Shown here piece by piece: positions 48,729-60,291 of a DNA stretch of 64,000 bases. Position 1 is the stretch's first letter. Each line of letters starts with the position of its first letter. The DNA comes from Stenotrophomonas bentonitica. Its GTDB lineage: Bacteria > Pseudomonadota > Gammaproteobacteria > Xanthomonadales > Xanthomonadaceae. The stretch covers positions 496,001-560,000 of the forward strand of contig NZ_PKQP01000002.1 of assembly GCF_002887735.1 (NCBI RefSeq). Reading direction: 5' to 3'. A program made the position numbers and the translations under genes. The notes below the pieces were generated by a model that worked only from the letters and a program-made list of their open reading frames with translations, was not told the DNA's origin and ran no database searches.

Positions 48729-51512
48729 GTGGACCAAGGCATTATCGCGAGTCTGCTGCAGCACCCACTGGCCTCGGCGCTGGTGATCCTCGACCGTGCC
48801 GGTCGTCCGATCGCCGCCAACCCGGCCGCGCGCGAGCACGGCCTGCCGGCAACCGTCGCCGCGTACGGCGAGGTACTGGAAGATCTGCGCCTGCTCGCCG
48901 CGGACGGCGGGCTGGTGCCCTGCCAGCTGCCCGGTGGGCCCGGTGGCCGCTTCGATGGCTGGATGCGCGCCGTGCACGATCCGGATGGGCATCTGCTGGC
49001 CTTCACCCTGAGCGTGCCCGAGCCGGTCGCCGCCTATGCCGGCAGCCGTTGGGAAGTCGCCCTGGATCATGCCGGGCATGGGCTGTGGGACTGGGACCTG
49101 CCCAGCGACAGCGTGCGCCGCTCGCGGCGTTGGGATGGTCAGCCCATCGAGGACTCCCACAGCCATGCCGAGGGCGTGAGCGCGCTGCTGGAGAACGTCC
49201 ACCCGGACGACCAGCCGGCGGTGCGGCTGGCGATGGATGCGCACCTGCGCGGCGAGAGCGAGGTCTATACGGCCCAGTTCCGCGCCCGGCACCCCGATGG
49301 CGAGTGGCGCTGGGTGCTGGATCGGGGCCGGGTGGTCACCCGCACGGCCGATGGCCAGCCGCTGCGCATGGTCGGCACCCATACCGACATCCAGGCCCAG
49401 AAGCAGATGGAAGTCCAGCTGCGCGAGCAGCAGGTGCAGCTGCGCGAAGCCCAGCGCATCGCCAGCATGGGCAGCTGGTCCTGGGATCCGGAGGCGCGCC
49501 GGTTCTGGTGGTCGCCCGAGTTCCGCGTACTGCTGGGCACCGGCGAAACACCGCCGCACGGTCGCCGCCATTGGCTGCGTCAGCTCGAACCGCAGTCGCG
49601 CGGCCGGTTGCGCAATGCCTGGCGCCGGATGTGGCGCGATGGTGCGGCCACCACGCTGGAGCTGGAGCTGATCCGCGACAACGGCGCGCTGCACCTGCGC
49701 GTGTGGATGCAGCCGCTGATCGGGCCGGACGGTCGCATCCAGCGCCTGCTGGGCCAAGTCCAGAACATTACCGAACAACACCAGACCGATGCGCTGATCC
49801 GCTGGCGTACCGAGCTGCTCAACCGCGTCTCGGCCCTGGGTCGTATCGGCGGCTGCGAGATCGAGGTGGGCACCCGCCACATGCAGTGGACCGAGGAGTG
49901 CTACCGCATCCACGGGCTGCGCAAGGAGCCGATCAGCCTTGACCAGGCCCTGAGCCTGTACACCCAGGATTCGCGCGATGCGTTCGAGGCGGCGCTGGTG
50001 CGGATCGCCGAGGGGGGCCTGCCCGAGCAGCTGGACCTGTGCTTCTACCGGCAGTCCGGACTGCGCATCTGGGTCCAGGTGCTGATCGAGCTGGACCGCC
50101 GCGATGGCCTGCCGACGCGGTTCGTGGTGCTGTTCCGTGACATCACCCGCGAGCGCGAAGCCAACGAGCGCATCGAACTGCTGGCCCATTACGACCTGCT
50201 CACCGGCCTGCCCAACCGGATGCTGCTGCGCGAGCAGACCGCCGATGCCATCGAGGTGGCGCGCGATCGCGGCAGCCCGCTGGCGATGCTGTTCATCGAC
50301 CTGGACGGCTTCAAGACCATCAACGACACCTTCGGCCACGCCACCGGCGATGCGCTGCTCAAGGCGGCCGCCTCGCGCCTGCACCAGAGCCTGCGCAACA
50401 ACGACCTGTTCGGCCGCTTCAGCGGCGACGAGTTCATCGTCGTGCTGCGCGACCTGGCCGCGCCGGAAGATGCCGGCCATGTCGCGCGCAAACTGATCGC
50501 CTCGCTGGCCGAGCCGCTGCACCGCGGCGAGAGCACGCTGAAAGTCGGCGCCAGCGTCGGTATCGCGATGCTCGATGAGAGTCGCCAGGATTTCGAATCG
50601 CTGCTGCGCGCCGCCGATGCCGCCATGTACGCGGCCAAGGAAGCCGGGCGCAACACCTACCAGTATTACAGCCAGGACGCCCTGGCCAAGATCCAGCGCA
50701 AGCTGGAGATCGAGCACGCACTGCTCGGCGCGATCGAGCGCGAAGAATTCACCCTGGCCTACCAGCCGCTGCTGCATGCCGAGAACGACCAGCCCCCGGC
50801 GATCGAGGCGCTGCTGCGCTGGCATCGGCCCGGCATCGGCTACTGCAGCCCGGCCGAGTTCATACCGATTGCCGAGAAGTGCGGCGAGATCGTGCGGATC
50901 GGTGACTGGGTGCTGGCCGAGGCCTGCCGCCAGGCCGCTGCGTGGGACGCCGCCGGCCTGCAATTCGACCGCGTGGCGGTCAACGTGTCGGCCGTACAGC
51001 TGCGCGACCGCGGGTTCGCCGAACGCGTGATCGACATCTGCCACGCCCACGGCTGGCCGCCGCAGCGCCTGGAGCTGGAGCTGACCGAGTCCGCCCTGAT
51101 CCGTGACACCGACGTGCTGCGGCACTGCTTCGAGGTGCTCGAACGCCACGGCGTGCCGCTGGCGGTCGACGACTTCGGTACCGGCTTCTCGAACCTGCAC
51201 TACCTCAACCGCTTCCCGGTGGGGCGCCTGAAGATCGACCGCAGTTTCGTCCAGGGCATGCTGCACGATGCCGGCACCGCTGAGGTCACCCAGGCGATCG
51301 TGCACCTGGGCCACGCGCTGGGCATGAAGGTCGTGGCCGAAGGCGTGGAGACCGAGCAGGAAGAGGCCATGCTGCGCCGCCAGGGCTGCGATGAGATCCA
51401 GGGCTACCTGTACTCGCGCCCGCTGGCGCCGCGCGATCTGGCGCAGTGGTTGAAGCTGGGCACGCAGACGCTGCCGCGCGAGAGCTATGCCGCGGTGACG
51501 CAGAGCGTTTGA
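48729..51512 (+). CDS. Multi-PAS GGDEF-EAL cyclic-di-GMP protein
   Basis: Seen: 927 residues, no membrane helix. PAS-like domains occupy about 1-490; one carries EWRWVLDRGRVVTR and HTDIQAQKQMEVQL, a PAC motif. GGDEF domain (about 490-650) has RFSGDEF, a frequently active variant; EAL domain (about 665-915) has AIEALLRWH, LELTESAL, VDDFGTGFSN and LKIDRSF intact. Likely phosphodiesterase or bifunctional. Start: GTG 48729 has GGAG nine bases upstream; a TTG at 48699 has none. Divergent from the hybrid-kinase operon. Confidence 0.92.
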   Translation: MDQGIIASLLQHPLASALVILDRAGRPIAANPAAREHGLPATVAAYGEVLEDLRLLAADGGLVPCQLPGGPGGRFDGWMRAVHDPDGHLLAFTLSVPEPVAAYAGSRWEVALDHAGHGLWDWDLPSDSVRRSRRWDGQPIEDSHSHAEGVSALLENVHPDDQPAVRLAMDAHLRGESEVYTAQFRARHPDGEWRWVLDRGRVVTRTADGQPLRMVGTHTDIQAQKQMEVQLREQQVQLREAQRIASMGSWSWDPEARRFWWSPEFRVLLGTGETPPHGRRHWLRQLEPQSRGRLRNAWRRMWRDGAATTLELELIRDNGALHLRVWMQPLIGPDGRIQRLLGQVQNITEQHQTDALIRWRTELLNRVSALGRIGGCEIEVGTRHMQWTEECYRIHGLRKEPISLDQALSLYTQDSRDAFEAALVRIAEGGLPEQLDLCFYRQSGLRIWVQVLIELDRRDGLPTRFVVLFRDITREREANERIELLAHYDLLTGLPNRMLLREQTADAIEVARDRGSPLAMLFIDLDGFKTINDTFGHATGDALLKAAASRLHQSLRNNDLFGRFSGDEFIVVLRDLAAPEDAGHVARKLIASLAEPLHRGESTLKVGASVGIAMLDESRQDFESLLRAADAAMYAAKEAGRNTYQYYSQDALAKIQRKLEIEHALLGAIEREEFTLAYQPLLHAENDQPPAIEALLRWHRPGIGYCSPAEFIPIAEKCGEIVRIGDWVLAEACRQAAAWDAAGLQFDRVAVNVSAVQLRDRGFAERVIDICHAHGWPPQRLELELTESALIRDTDVLRHCFEVLERHGVPLAVDDFGTGFSNLHYLNRFPVGRLKIDRSFVQGMLHDAGTAEVTQAIVHLGHALGMKVVAEGVETEQEEAMLRRQGCDEIQGYLYSRPLAPRDLAQWLKLGTQTLPRESYAAVTQSV

Positions 51513-51845
51513 GTAAGGTCCTGCAGCGCCCCTCCGTGGGCTCTGCACAGCCCTGGGTTGCCGTCCCGTCATACGGGTCGTGCGCGACCTCGGCGCTTGC
51601 GTTGCATGTGACCTGCGCACAGCCCTCCGGCCGGGGTCCCCCTCGGTCCGGCACAGGCCATCGCCCGGCGATATCAGCGGGCACACAGATGGAAATACGA
51701 TGAAGCTGCCGAACCGCCCTGGGCGTCAGTCCTGCGGCGAGTGCTGCGCTCGCCTCAACGGGTAGCGCCGTGACGGCCGCTTGCGGACGTGCGATGACGG
51801 GTAGCTGCGTTGGCGTTCACGGCGGTTGATGCCGGGCAGGCAGCG
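51513..51845. other. 333-bp gap between convergent genes
   Basis: The region separates the ends of the PAS-GGDEF-EAL gene and a small hypothetical gene. I see small GC hairpins (e.g. CCCGTCATACGGG) but no strong terminator, repeat head or RNA gene. A 21-codon ATG frame with three Cys at 51700-51765 is noted but not called. Confidence 0.5.
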
Positions 51846-52151
51846 TCAGCGCGCCGCCGCATCCAGATCATCACCGCTCAGGCCAAGGTCCCAGGCCAGG
51901 CCGGCCAGGGCGGGGTCGACGGCGGAGGGCAGGGTGACGATGCCCGGCGCGGGGCGCTTGGCCAGCTGCGCGAGTTCCTGCTGGGCCAGCTGCTCCAACC
52001 GTGCGATCAGGGCGCGGCCCTGCAGCGGGGCAACCGGCGCTGCCGCAGCGGCAGGCGCTGCAACGGCGGTGACGGTCTCACTGCGCTGCACCGCCGGCTC
52101 CAGCTCGGCGGGGACAACGGATGCAACGGACAACACGGACGCGTTCAACAT
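51846..52151 (-). CDS. Hypothetical Ala/Leu-rich protein
   Basis: Seen: 101 residues; N-terminal 40 are Ala/Val/Pro-rich, followed by a helix (LIARLEQLAQQELAQLAKR) and a short tail ending GLSGDDLDAAAR. No family is recognised. It lies on the same strand as the upstream chemoreceptor gene with a hairpin between. Long GC-rich open frames are common here, so it is only moderately likely to be a gene. Confidence 0.45.
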   Translation of the reverse strand: MLNASVLSVASVVPAELEPAVQRSETVTAVAAPAAAAAPVAPLQGRALIARLEQLAQQELAQLAKRPAPGIVTLPSAVDPALAGLAWDLGLSGDDLDAAAR

Positions 52152-52191
52152 CGGGTAATCATCTGCAGCCAAGGCGGGTCGTGCAAGCACA

Positions 52192-52216
52192 ACGGCCCCG
52201 GGGAAACCGGGGCCGT
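52192..52216 (-). terminator. Hairpin downstream of the chemoreceptor gene
   Basis: ACGGCCCCGG/CCGGGGCCGT perfect 10-bp stem with a 5-base loop, 33 bp after the chemoreceptor stop. The T tract is weak, but stem stability suggests a terminator. Confidence 0.65.
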
Positions 52217-52249
52217 TGTCTGTGCCGGGGTCGGCACGGGACATCTGGA

Positions 52250-53440
52250 TCAGAACAGCTCGACCGCGCCTGCGGCCATGCTCTGCTGGGCGACCGCCTT
52301 GTGCGGCGGGCGCTCCCACTCGGTGCGCATGTCACGCAGGCGGCTGCCGGTGCGCTGCAGGGCGGTCACGACCTCCTCGTCGAACACGCCGCCACTGCGA
52401 TGCAGCAGCTCCTGCAGGGCGACGGCCTCGCGGTTGATCGCCGTCAGGCGGTCCAGGTGGGTGTGCACGCCGCCCAGGGCCTGGGTGGCGATGTCTTCGA
52501 ACTGCAGGGCGCGCACGGCTTCAGCGACGCTGCTGTCGATGGCGCGACCGCATTCGGAGATCTCGCGCATGCCGTCACCGAGCGAGGCATTGATCTGGGC
52601 CACGTTCTCCAGCATCTGCGCCGCTTCGTGGCGCGCTTCGCGGGAACGGTCCATATCGCGGGAGGCCATGTGCGAGACCGTCTCGCGCACCTTGGCGATG
52701 GCGTCCTTGGAGCTGTGCGCCAGCTTGCGGATCTGCTCGTTGAAGGTGGTCGAGCGCTCGGACAGGTTGCGGACTTCGTCGGCGACCACCGCAAAGCCAC
52801 GGCCGGCTTCACCGGCACGTGCGGCTTCGATGGCCGCGTTCAGGGCCAGCAGGTTGGTCTGGTCGGCGATCGACTTGACGTCCTCCAGCAGCGCGAAGAT
52901 GCCATCCAGGTGCTGGGCCATCTGGTCGATGTGCTGCACGGTGTTGCTGCTCTGGCCGCTGACCTGTTCCAGCGCCTCGACCAGCTGCTCCATCCGCTGG
53001 CTGGCGTGCTGGGCGAAACGGGCCACGTCGACGCCGGCACCGCCTTCTTCGCCGGCGCGGTCGACGATGCGGGCCAGGGCCTGGCTCTGCTGGCGCGACT
53101 TGCGGTTCATCGCATCGAAGCTGCTGCCCAGGCCACCGACCGCATGACGGATCAGGTCGCGGGCACGTTCGACTTCGCCACGCGAGCCGTCGATTTCGTT
53201 GCCGACGAACGAGCGCAGCTCGGTCAGCAGCTGGTCCTGCTCGCGCATGATGCGGGCCTGCTCAGGCGAACGCTGGGTCTGGGCGCGGGCGCTCCACCAG
53301 GCAAACCCGAGCCAGCTGAGCGTCATCGTGCTCAGGATCGCCCAGCGCAGGGCGGCGGGCCACTCGAAGCCGATGGCAAAGGGAAGCAGAAGGGTCAGGA
53401 CCAGGGGGGCGGCCAGGCGGATGAAGAGGCGTGAGTACAT
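52250..53440 (-). CDS. Methyl-accepting chemotaxis-type signal transducer
   Basis: Seen: 396 residues; two membrane helices close together (about 7-25 and 30-48) with almost no periplasmic domain, then a signalling domain with the MCP hairpin tip ([34 protein letters not shown] region, about 195-228). The C-terminal part after the tip is shorter than in canonical receptors, and no CheR-docking pentapeptide is present. It senses an internal or membrane signal. A sigma-28 promoter is 30 bp upstream, placing it in the late flagellar regulon. Confidence 0.88.
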   Translation of the reverse strand: MYSRLFIRLAAPLVLTLLLPFAIGFEWPAALRWAILSTMTLSWLGFAWWSARAQTQRSPEQARIMREQDQLLTELRSFVGNEIDGSRGEVERARDLIRHAVGGLGSSFDAMNRKSRQQSQALARIVDRAGEEGGAGVDVARFAQHASQRMEQLVEALEQVSGQSSNTVQHIDQMAQHLDGIFALLEDVKSIADQTNLLALNAAIEAARAGEAGRGFAVVADEVRNLSERSTTFNEQIRKLAHSSKDAIAKVRETVSHMASRDMDRSREARHEAAQMLENVAQINASLGDGMREISECGRAIDSSVAEAVRALQFEDIATQALGGVHTHLDRLTAINREAVALQELLHRSGGVFDEEVVTALQRTGSRLRDMRTEWERPPHKAVAQQSMAAGAVELF

Positions 53441-53469
53441 GGACGTTCTCGGGGAGGTGCACGGATGCT

Positions 53470-53496
53470 GTATCGGCCGTACCCCGGTTTGCTTTA
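53470..53496 (-). promoter_or_regulatory. Sigma-28 promoter of the chemoreceptor gene
   Basis: Minus strand: TAAA, 15 bp, GCCGATAC, one base off the TAAA-N15-GCCGATAA consensus. It is 30 bp upstream of the ATG, and is the best sigma-28 match in the window. Confidence 0.85.
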
Positions 53497-53544
53497 GTCC
53501 TGCACCACACATTCGATCAAAAACCGCACGTCCCGGCCCCCCGG

Positions 53545-53567
53545 GTGGAGCCACCCGATGGGTGGCT
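53545..53567. repeat. SMAG-like REP palindrome
   Basis: GTGG head followed by AGCCACCC-GAT-GGGTGGCT. It lies 7 bp after the hflD stop, where it could also stall transcripts from hflD. Confidence 0.7.
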
Positions 53568-53574
53568 GCCGAGC

Positions 53575-54189
53575 TCAGCGCAGCTGGCGCGCGACCGCTT
53601 CCAGCATCGTCTTGCGCGAGAACAGGAAGTCCCAGTACTGGCCACCGGTCTGGCGCCACAGCACCGCCGAACGGACCGCGGCCAGCAGCAGCGCGCGGAT
53701 CTCGGCGACCACGCCCGCCTGGCCGAGGTAGTGCGGGTTGCCCTGGACCATCACCCGCGGCTTGAGGTTGCTGATGGTGTCCGCGTACAGGCCACCCAGT
53801 GCGGCGAGCACGTCCGGGTGGGCGCTGTCGCCCAGCTCGCCGGCCTGGGTGCGGGCGCGCTCGATCCCGGTGCTGACCTTGGCCACGATCGCGTCCTCGC
53901 GCACGAAGCGGCGCTCAAGCTGCAGCACCGACAGCGCCAGGCGCGGCAACTGCTCGTCCTGCCCCTGGCTGCTGAGGTAGTTGTGCAGCAGGCGCAGGCC
54001 GGGGGCGACATTGCTGGCGCTGCCGTAGATGTCCTGCGGGCTGGCCGCATCGATGCGGAACACGCTCTCCACCGCGGTGCGGACCACGGCGGCTTCGGAG
54101 TGGCCGGTTTCGGCGATGCGGCGCACCTGCTGCAGGGCCTGGGCGATGCCGGCCAGAGCGAGTACGCGGTCGTCGACGGAAAAACTCAT
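53575..54189 (-). CDS. hflD: High-frequency lysogenisation protein HflD
   Basis: Seen: 204 residues, helical, with the HflD features [48 protein letters not shown] segment ([15 protein letters not shown]) and [19 protein letters not shown](T)GG. Known role in E. coli: binds phage lambda CII; its native role is unclear. ATG overlaps the mnmA stop, the conserved mnmA-hflD arrangement. Confidence 0.94.
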   Translation of the reverse strand: MSFSVDDRVLALAGIAQALQQVRRIAETGHSEAAVVRTAVESVFRIDAASPQDIYGSASNVAPGLRLLHNYLSSQGQDEQLPRLALSVLQLERRFVREDAIVAKVSTGIERARTQAGELGDSAHPDVLAALGGLYADTISNLKPRVMVQGNPHYLGQAGVVAEIRALLLAAVRSAVLWRQTGGQYWDFLFSRKTMLEAVARQLR

Positions 54190-55325
54190 GCAGCAGATAC
54201 CTCGAAAGGAGAAGGGGTGGCGCGAAGGCGTTGTTCCAGCGGCGCATCGGTGGCGGCGATGACGGCGCCACCAAGGCAGACCTCATCGTCATACAACACC
54301 AGCGATTGGCCCGGGGTGACGGCACGCTGCGGGCGCGCGAAGCGCACGTCCACGGTGCCATCGTCGCGCACGGTAACGGTGCACGGCTCGTCGGGCTGGC
54401 GGTAACGGGTCTGGGCGGTGCACTCGAAGCGGCGCGCGGGCGGGGCGCCGGCGATCCAGTGGGCGGCCTCCGAATGCAGGCGGGTGGACTGCAGCCACGG
54501 GCTCTCGCGGTCCTGGTCCACGTACAGCACGTTGCTGGCCACGTCCTTGCCGACGACGTACCACGGGGCCGCCGGCCGGCCACGCACGCCACCGATGTTC
54601 AGGCCCTCGCGCTGGCCGAGCGTGAAATAGAACACGCCGGGATGTTCGGCGATCAGGGCGCCATCGGGATCGCGGATCTCGCCCGTTCTGGCCGGCAGGT
54701 AGCGGCCGAGGAACTCGCGGAAGTCGCGTTCGCCGATGAAGCAGATCCCGGTCGAATCCTTCTTGGCGTGGGTCGGCAGGCGTGCATCCCGTGCGATCCG
54801 GCGCAGGTCGTTCTTCTGCAGGTCGCCGATCGGGAACAGGGTCGCGGCCAGCTGTTCCTGGCCCAGCTGGTGCAGGAAGTAGCTCTGGTCCTTGCTGCGG
54901 TCGGCGCCGCGCAGCAGCGCCCAGCGGCCGCCCACCTGGGCGATCCGCGCGTAATGGCCGGTTGCGATGCGTTCGGCGCCAAGCTCGCGCGCGGCGTCGA
55001 GGAAATGCTTGAACTTCACTTCGCGGTTGCACAGCACGTCCGGGTTGGGCGTGCGGCCGGCGGCGTACTCGGCCAGGAAATGCTCGAACACGCCCTGCCA
55101 GTACTCGCTGGAAAAATCGCGGAAGTGGAACGGGATGCCGAGCAGGCCGCAGACTGCCACCGCATCGCGGCGGTCATCTTCGGCACGGCAGTCGCCACTG
55201 CCGTCATCGGCCCAGTTCTGCATGAACAGTCCCGCCACCGGCTCGCCCTGCTGGACCAGCCGCCAGGCCGCGACCGAGGAATCCACGCCGCCGGAGACAC
55301 CGACCATGATCCGTGGGGGGCTCAT
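54186..55325 (-). CDS. mnmA: tRNA 2-thiouridylase MnmA
   Basis: Seen: 379 residues. PP-loop GVSGGVDSS at 9-17, first catalytic Cys in [10 protein letters not shown], second in [12 protein letters not shown], and the central GHYARI and QSYFLHQL segments. It adds sulfur to wobble U34 of Lys/Glu/Gln tRNAs. A perfect AAGGAGG precedes this ATG, and the ATG overlaps the Nudix stop (ATGA). Confidence 0.97.
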   Translation of the reverse strand: MSPPRIMVGVSGGVDSSVAAWRLVQQGEPVAGLFMQNWADDGSGDCRAEDDRRDAVAVCGLLGIPFHFRDFSSEYWQGVFEHFLAEYAAGRTPNPDVLCNREVKFKHFLDAARELGAERIATGHYARIAQVGGRWALLRGADRSKDQSYFLHQLGQEQLAATLFPIGDLQKNDLRRIARDARLPTHAKKDSTGICFIGERDFREFLGRYLPARTGEIRDPDGALIAEHPGVFYFTLGQREGLNIGGVRGRPAAPWYVVGKDVASNVLYVDQDRESPWLQSTRLHSEAAHWIAGAPPARRFECTAQTRYRQPDEPCTVTVRDDGTVDVRFARPQRAVTPGQSLVLYDDEVCLGGAVIAATDAPLEQRLRATPSPFEVSAA

Positions 55326-55783
55326 GCGGCCTCCTTGACGATGGAGAGCGGGTGGCGCTGGCCGGCCAGATAGTCGGCCACCACCTGCCAGACCAGCGGG
55401 CTGCGCAGCCGGCCGGGCTCGGCCTTCAGCTCGGCCGGGGTCAGCCACACGGCCCGCAGGATCCCGGTGTCCAGCGGACGGGCGGGATCGTGCGAGACCG
55501 GCTCGGCCGCATAGGCAAAGCGCAGGAACGGCGTGCCGTCCGGGGCGGTCCACTGGTAGGTGCCGATGAAGGCGCTCAGGCGCACCGTCCAGCCGGTCTC
55601 TTCCAGCGTTTCCCGGCACGCGGCGGCGGCCAGGCTCTCGTCGGGCTCCAGGTGGCCAGCGGGCTGGTTCAGCACCTGGCGGCCGTCGATCGCCTCCTCG
55701 ACCAGCAACAGACGCCCGTCACGCACCACCACGGTGGCCACGGTGACATGGGGCGTCCAGCGCGGTTCCTGCACGGCATTCAC
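55322..55783 (-). CDS. Nudix hydrolase (NudJ-like)
   Basis: Seen: 153 residues with an intact Nudix box ([23 protein letters not shown] as region 43-65: G-x5-E-x7-REUxEExGU). Position before mnmA matches the NudJ-type enzyme of gammaproteobacteria, which removes phosphate from HMP-PP and nucleotides; substrate here is not certain. It is 1 bp from the upstream gene. Confidence 0.92.
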   Translation of the reverse strand: MNAVQEPRWTPHVTVATVVVRDGRLLLVEEAIDGRQVLNQPAGHLEPDESLAAAACRETLEETGWTVRLSAFIGTYQWTAPDGTPFLRFAYAAEPVSHDPARPLDTGILRAVWLTPAELKAEPGRLRSPLVWQVVADYLAGQRHPLSIVKEAA

Positions 55784-55784
55784 T

Positions 55785-56249
55785 TCAGTATTCGTCCTGC
55801 TCGGTCAGTTCGAGTTCCATGGCGTCCGCAGTGCGGATGGCCGCATCGATGGCGTCGCTGAGTTGCTCCGGGGTGGCAGTGGCATCGACCTTGACCACGA
55901 ACATCGCCAGCTGGTCCTGCTTCACCCAGGCACCCATCTTGGCATCCTGCGAGTCTTCCAGCAGGCGGTTAGCGACGGCAGCGGGGAACTGCTTGCCCGG
56001 CGAATTGTAGGCCGGCGACCAGATCTCACGGATCCTGTGCTTGCCGAATTCCTCGACGGTGGAGCGCACGAAGGCCAGCTGGCTGCGGCCGTCATCCATG
56101 TCGAACACCATCTTGTAATCGCCGTCCTCGTCCACCTCGTAGGTGTACTTGAGCGTGTCCAGCGCTCGCCCGACGGCCTTGTCCGCTTCGGCCGCATGGG
56201 CGCCGGTGGCAGTGACGGCCAGCAGCAGTGCGGCAGCAATCCTTTTCAT
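55785..56249 (-). CDS. Secreted YbjN-like protein
   Basis: Seen: 154 residues; signal peptide (KRIAAALLLAVTATGAHA), then YTYEVDEDGDYKMVFDMDDGRSQLAFVRS and a helical C-terminal half, like the YbjN/T3S-chaperone-like fold. Acidic; probably periplasmic. AGGGA lies before this ATG. Function unknown. Confidence 0.75.
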   Translation of the reverse strand: MKRIAAALLLAVTATGAHAAEADKAVGRALDTLKYTYEVDEDGDYKMVFDMDDGRSQLAFVRSTVEEFGKHRIREIWSPAYNSPGKQFPAAVANRLLEDSQDAKMGAWVKQDQLAMFVVKVDATATPEQLSDAIDAAIRTADAMELELTEQDEY

Positions 56250-56331
56250 GAAATCCCTGTGAACATCTGGTTGGAGAGTGCAGATTGTGAAGGCCGCAGG
56301 GGGCAACGTCCAATCCGGCCGGGCGGGGCCC

Positions 56332-56337
56332 TATAAT
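56332..56337 (+). promoter_or_regulatory. -10 element of clpS, probably giving a leaderless mRNA
   Basis: A perfect TATAAT ends only six bases before the clpS ATG, so transcription should start at or within a base or two of the ATG. No convincing -35 was found at 16-18 bp spacing. Confidence 0.5.
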
Positions 56338-56343
56338 GGGGGG

Positions 56344-56676
56344 ATGCCCCGCGAGACTTCCCACGAAACTCATCACGACCACGGCGTGCTGCTTGAGCCT
56401 GCACGTCCCGAGGTCGCGCCGCCGCCGCTGTACCAGGTGATGCTGTTGAACGACGACTACACCCCGATGGATTTCGTGGTGACGGTCCTGCAGCACTTCT
56501 TCTCGATGGACCTGGACCAGGCCACCCAGGTGATGCTCCACGTGCATACCCGCGGCCGCGGCGTGTGCGGGGTGTTCACCCGCGAGGTCGCCGAATCCAA
56601 GGTCGCCCAGGTCAATGAATTCTCGCGCATGAACCAGCACCCGCTGCTGTGCACGATGGAGAAGGCCAGCGGCTGA
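56344..56676 (+). CDS. clpS: ClpS adaptor of the N-end rule
   Basis: Seen: 110 residues; disordered N-terminus with acidic/His-rich residues, then [41 protein letters not shown] and the N-degron pocket region. It delivers N-end rule substrates to ClpAP. ATG 56344 is preceded by six Gs and by TATAAT. An upstream in-frame extension lacks family similarity. clpA follows after 367 bp. Confidence 0.96.
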   Translation: MPRETSHETHHDHGVLLEPARPEVAPPPLYQVMLLNDDYTPMDFVVTVLQHFFSMDLDQATQVMLHVHTRGRGVCGVFTREVAESKVAQVNEFSRMNQHPLLCTMEKASG

Positions 56677-57043
56677 GCCGCCCCTGGCCCCGCCACAGGC
56701 GCGCCAGCGATCCGCCACTGTTCCAGCCATGGCGACAGACGTGCGGCCAGCCCCAGCCTAGCCGGAGCCGTCGGGTTCTCGGCATCCGCACCCACGTGAG
56801 CATCGCCAGGCTGCCGCCCGGCGGCTGCACCGGCCAGCGCTGGTCCGGGGTGGCGTCACGATGACATCACCATCACGTTGAAGCTGCCATTTCGTGGCGG
56901 CAAGTTCGTGCATGATGGAGGCCGTCGAATGGATCGGCGCGATCGGCGGAGTGCTAACGCCGTCTGAACGCACTGATCCGCTAGGGTGATGGAAATCGTG
57001 AAGGTTGGCCGCATATTGTTCCTAACTGCCGCCGGAGTTAATC
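56677..57043. other. clpS-clpA intergenic region
   Basis: 367 bp without a supported gene. A GGAG seven bases before the clpA ATG is its ribosome site. AT-richer sequence at about 57010-57025 (CATATTGTT) could hold a clpA promoter. No strong terminator was seen after clpS. Confidence 0.5.
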
Positions 57044-59323
<2,280 letters not shown>

Positions 59324-59352
59324 CCGCGCGGTAGATGCCTGCACCGTCATTG

Positions 59353-59380
59353 AAAAGCCCCCGCAAGGGGGCTTTTCTTT
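59353..59380 (+). terminator. Rho-independent terminator of clpA
   Basis: AAAAGCCCCC-GCAA-GGGGGCTTTTCTTT: perfect stem with tetraloop and T-rich tail, 29 bp after the clpA stop. Its A-rich left arm lets it act for the minus-strand gene too. Confidence 0.92.
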
Positions 59381-59405
59381 GGGTGCGCGGCAGCCTTCGG
59401 TGCGG

Positions 59406-59774
59406 TTACTGGCGGGCGCGTGCCTTGCGGGTGAATTCTTCGGCGGTGATCGGCTCGACCGCACTGATCGTGCAGCTTTGTCCGTTCGTGCGCAGCCTGC
59501 TGGCTCCTGCGCCACAGAGTTGGCCGTCCCGGCCGGGAGTGACAAAGGCCAGTTTCGGGGACATGGCTGCGCTGCTGCAGGAGCGCTCGAAACGGACCAG
59601 GTAGTGCTGGTCGCCATTGCGGAGCAGTACATCGCGGTCTGCCCCATTGCGCACCAGCTGCTGATCCGGGGACAGGGTAATGCAATCGCCGGCAGCGGCC
59701 GGTTCGGCGGCCTGGACGGAGGCAGCGGTAGCCAGGCAGGCAGCAAGCAGGAGCAGGGAAGGCAGGCGTTTCAT
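59406..59774 (-). CDS. Secreted hypothetical protein, DUF6491-like
   Basis: Seen: 122 residues; signal peptide (KRLPSLLLLAACLATAASVQA), then CITLSPDQQLVRNGADRDVLLRNGDQHYLVRF and four Cys that could form two disulfides. Resembles xanthomonad DUF6491 proteins from memory; function unknown. An ATG four codons earlier is an alternative. The terminator at 59353-59380 follows. Confidence 0.75.
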   Translation of the reverse strand: MKRLPSLLLLAACLATAASVQAAEPAAAGDCITLSPDQQLVRNGADRDVLLRNGDQHYLVRFERSCSSAAMSPKLAFVTPGRDGQLCGAGASRLRTNGQSCTISAVEPITAEEFTRKARARQ

Positions 59775-59936
59775 GGCGGGGGCCATCGGGTCGGGATCCG
59801 GATTGGATCGAGGGCCACAATGGGCGTTTTTGCGCCAGGGCGAATCTGCATCAAGGCATCCTGACCGACGTCAGGGTGCACAGGGTCAGGGTGACGCTTG
59901 GCAGGGGTGGGGCGATGGCTGAATGGCGCCCACGCG

Positions 59937-59962
59937 AAAAGGCCAGCACCTGGCTGGCCTTC
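59937..59962 (-). terminator. Terminator of infA
   Basis: Minus strand: AAGGCCAGC-CAGGT-GCTGGCCTT hairpin then TTTT overlap, 25 bp past the infA stop. Confidence 0.8.
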
Positions 59963-59986
59963 TGACGGGAACAACCCCCGGACCGC

Positions 59987-60205
59987 TTATTTCATGCGGT
60001 AGGTGATGCGACCCTTGGTCAGGTCGTACGGGGTCATTTCGACCTTGACGCGGTCGCCCGTCAGGATGCGGATGTAGTTCTTGCGCATGCGGCCGGAGAT
60101 GTGGGCGATGATTTCATGCCCATTTTCCAGTCGTACGCGGAAAGTGGTGTTCGGCAGCGTCTCGCTGACGGTGCCTTCGAACTCGATGGAGTCGTCTTTC
60201 GACAT
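59987..60205 (-). CDS. infA: Translation initiation factor IF-1
   Basis: Seen: 72 residues, the exact family size: S1-like OB fold with [24 protein letters not shown] and [27 protein letters not shown] (regions). It occupies the ribosomal A site at initiation. Longer upstream frame has no similarity. Confidence 0.98.
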   Translation of the reverse strand: MSKDDSIEFEGTVSETLPNTTFRVRLENGHEIIAHISGRMRKNYIRILTGDRVKVEMTPYDLTKGRITYRMK

Positions 60206-60291
60206 GTAGTCCTGTGCAGTTCTGTAACCGGCCGAGCTGGCCTGAAGAGCGGGCATTTTACGCGCGTCGGGCGTTTGATGCAAAGTTTTGG

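Noticed and set aside
51700..51765. 21-codon Cys-containing small frame
   Set aside because: No ribosome site or conserved context; chance frames of this size are common.
51513..51845. Possible GEMM c-di-GMP riboswitch near GGDEF/EAL genes
   Set aside because: The conserved riboswitch core sequences are not present, and the region lies downstream of both flanking genes.
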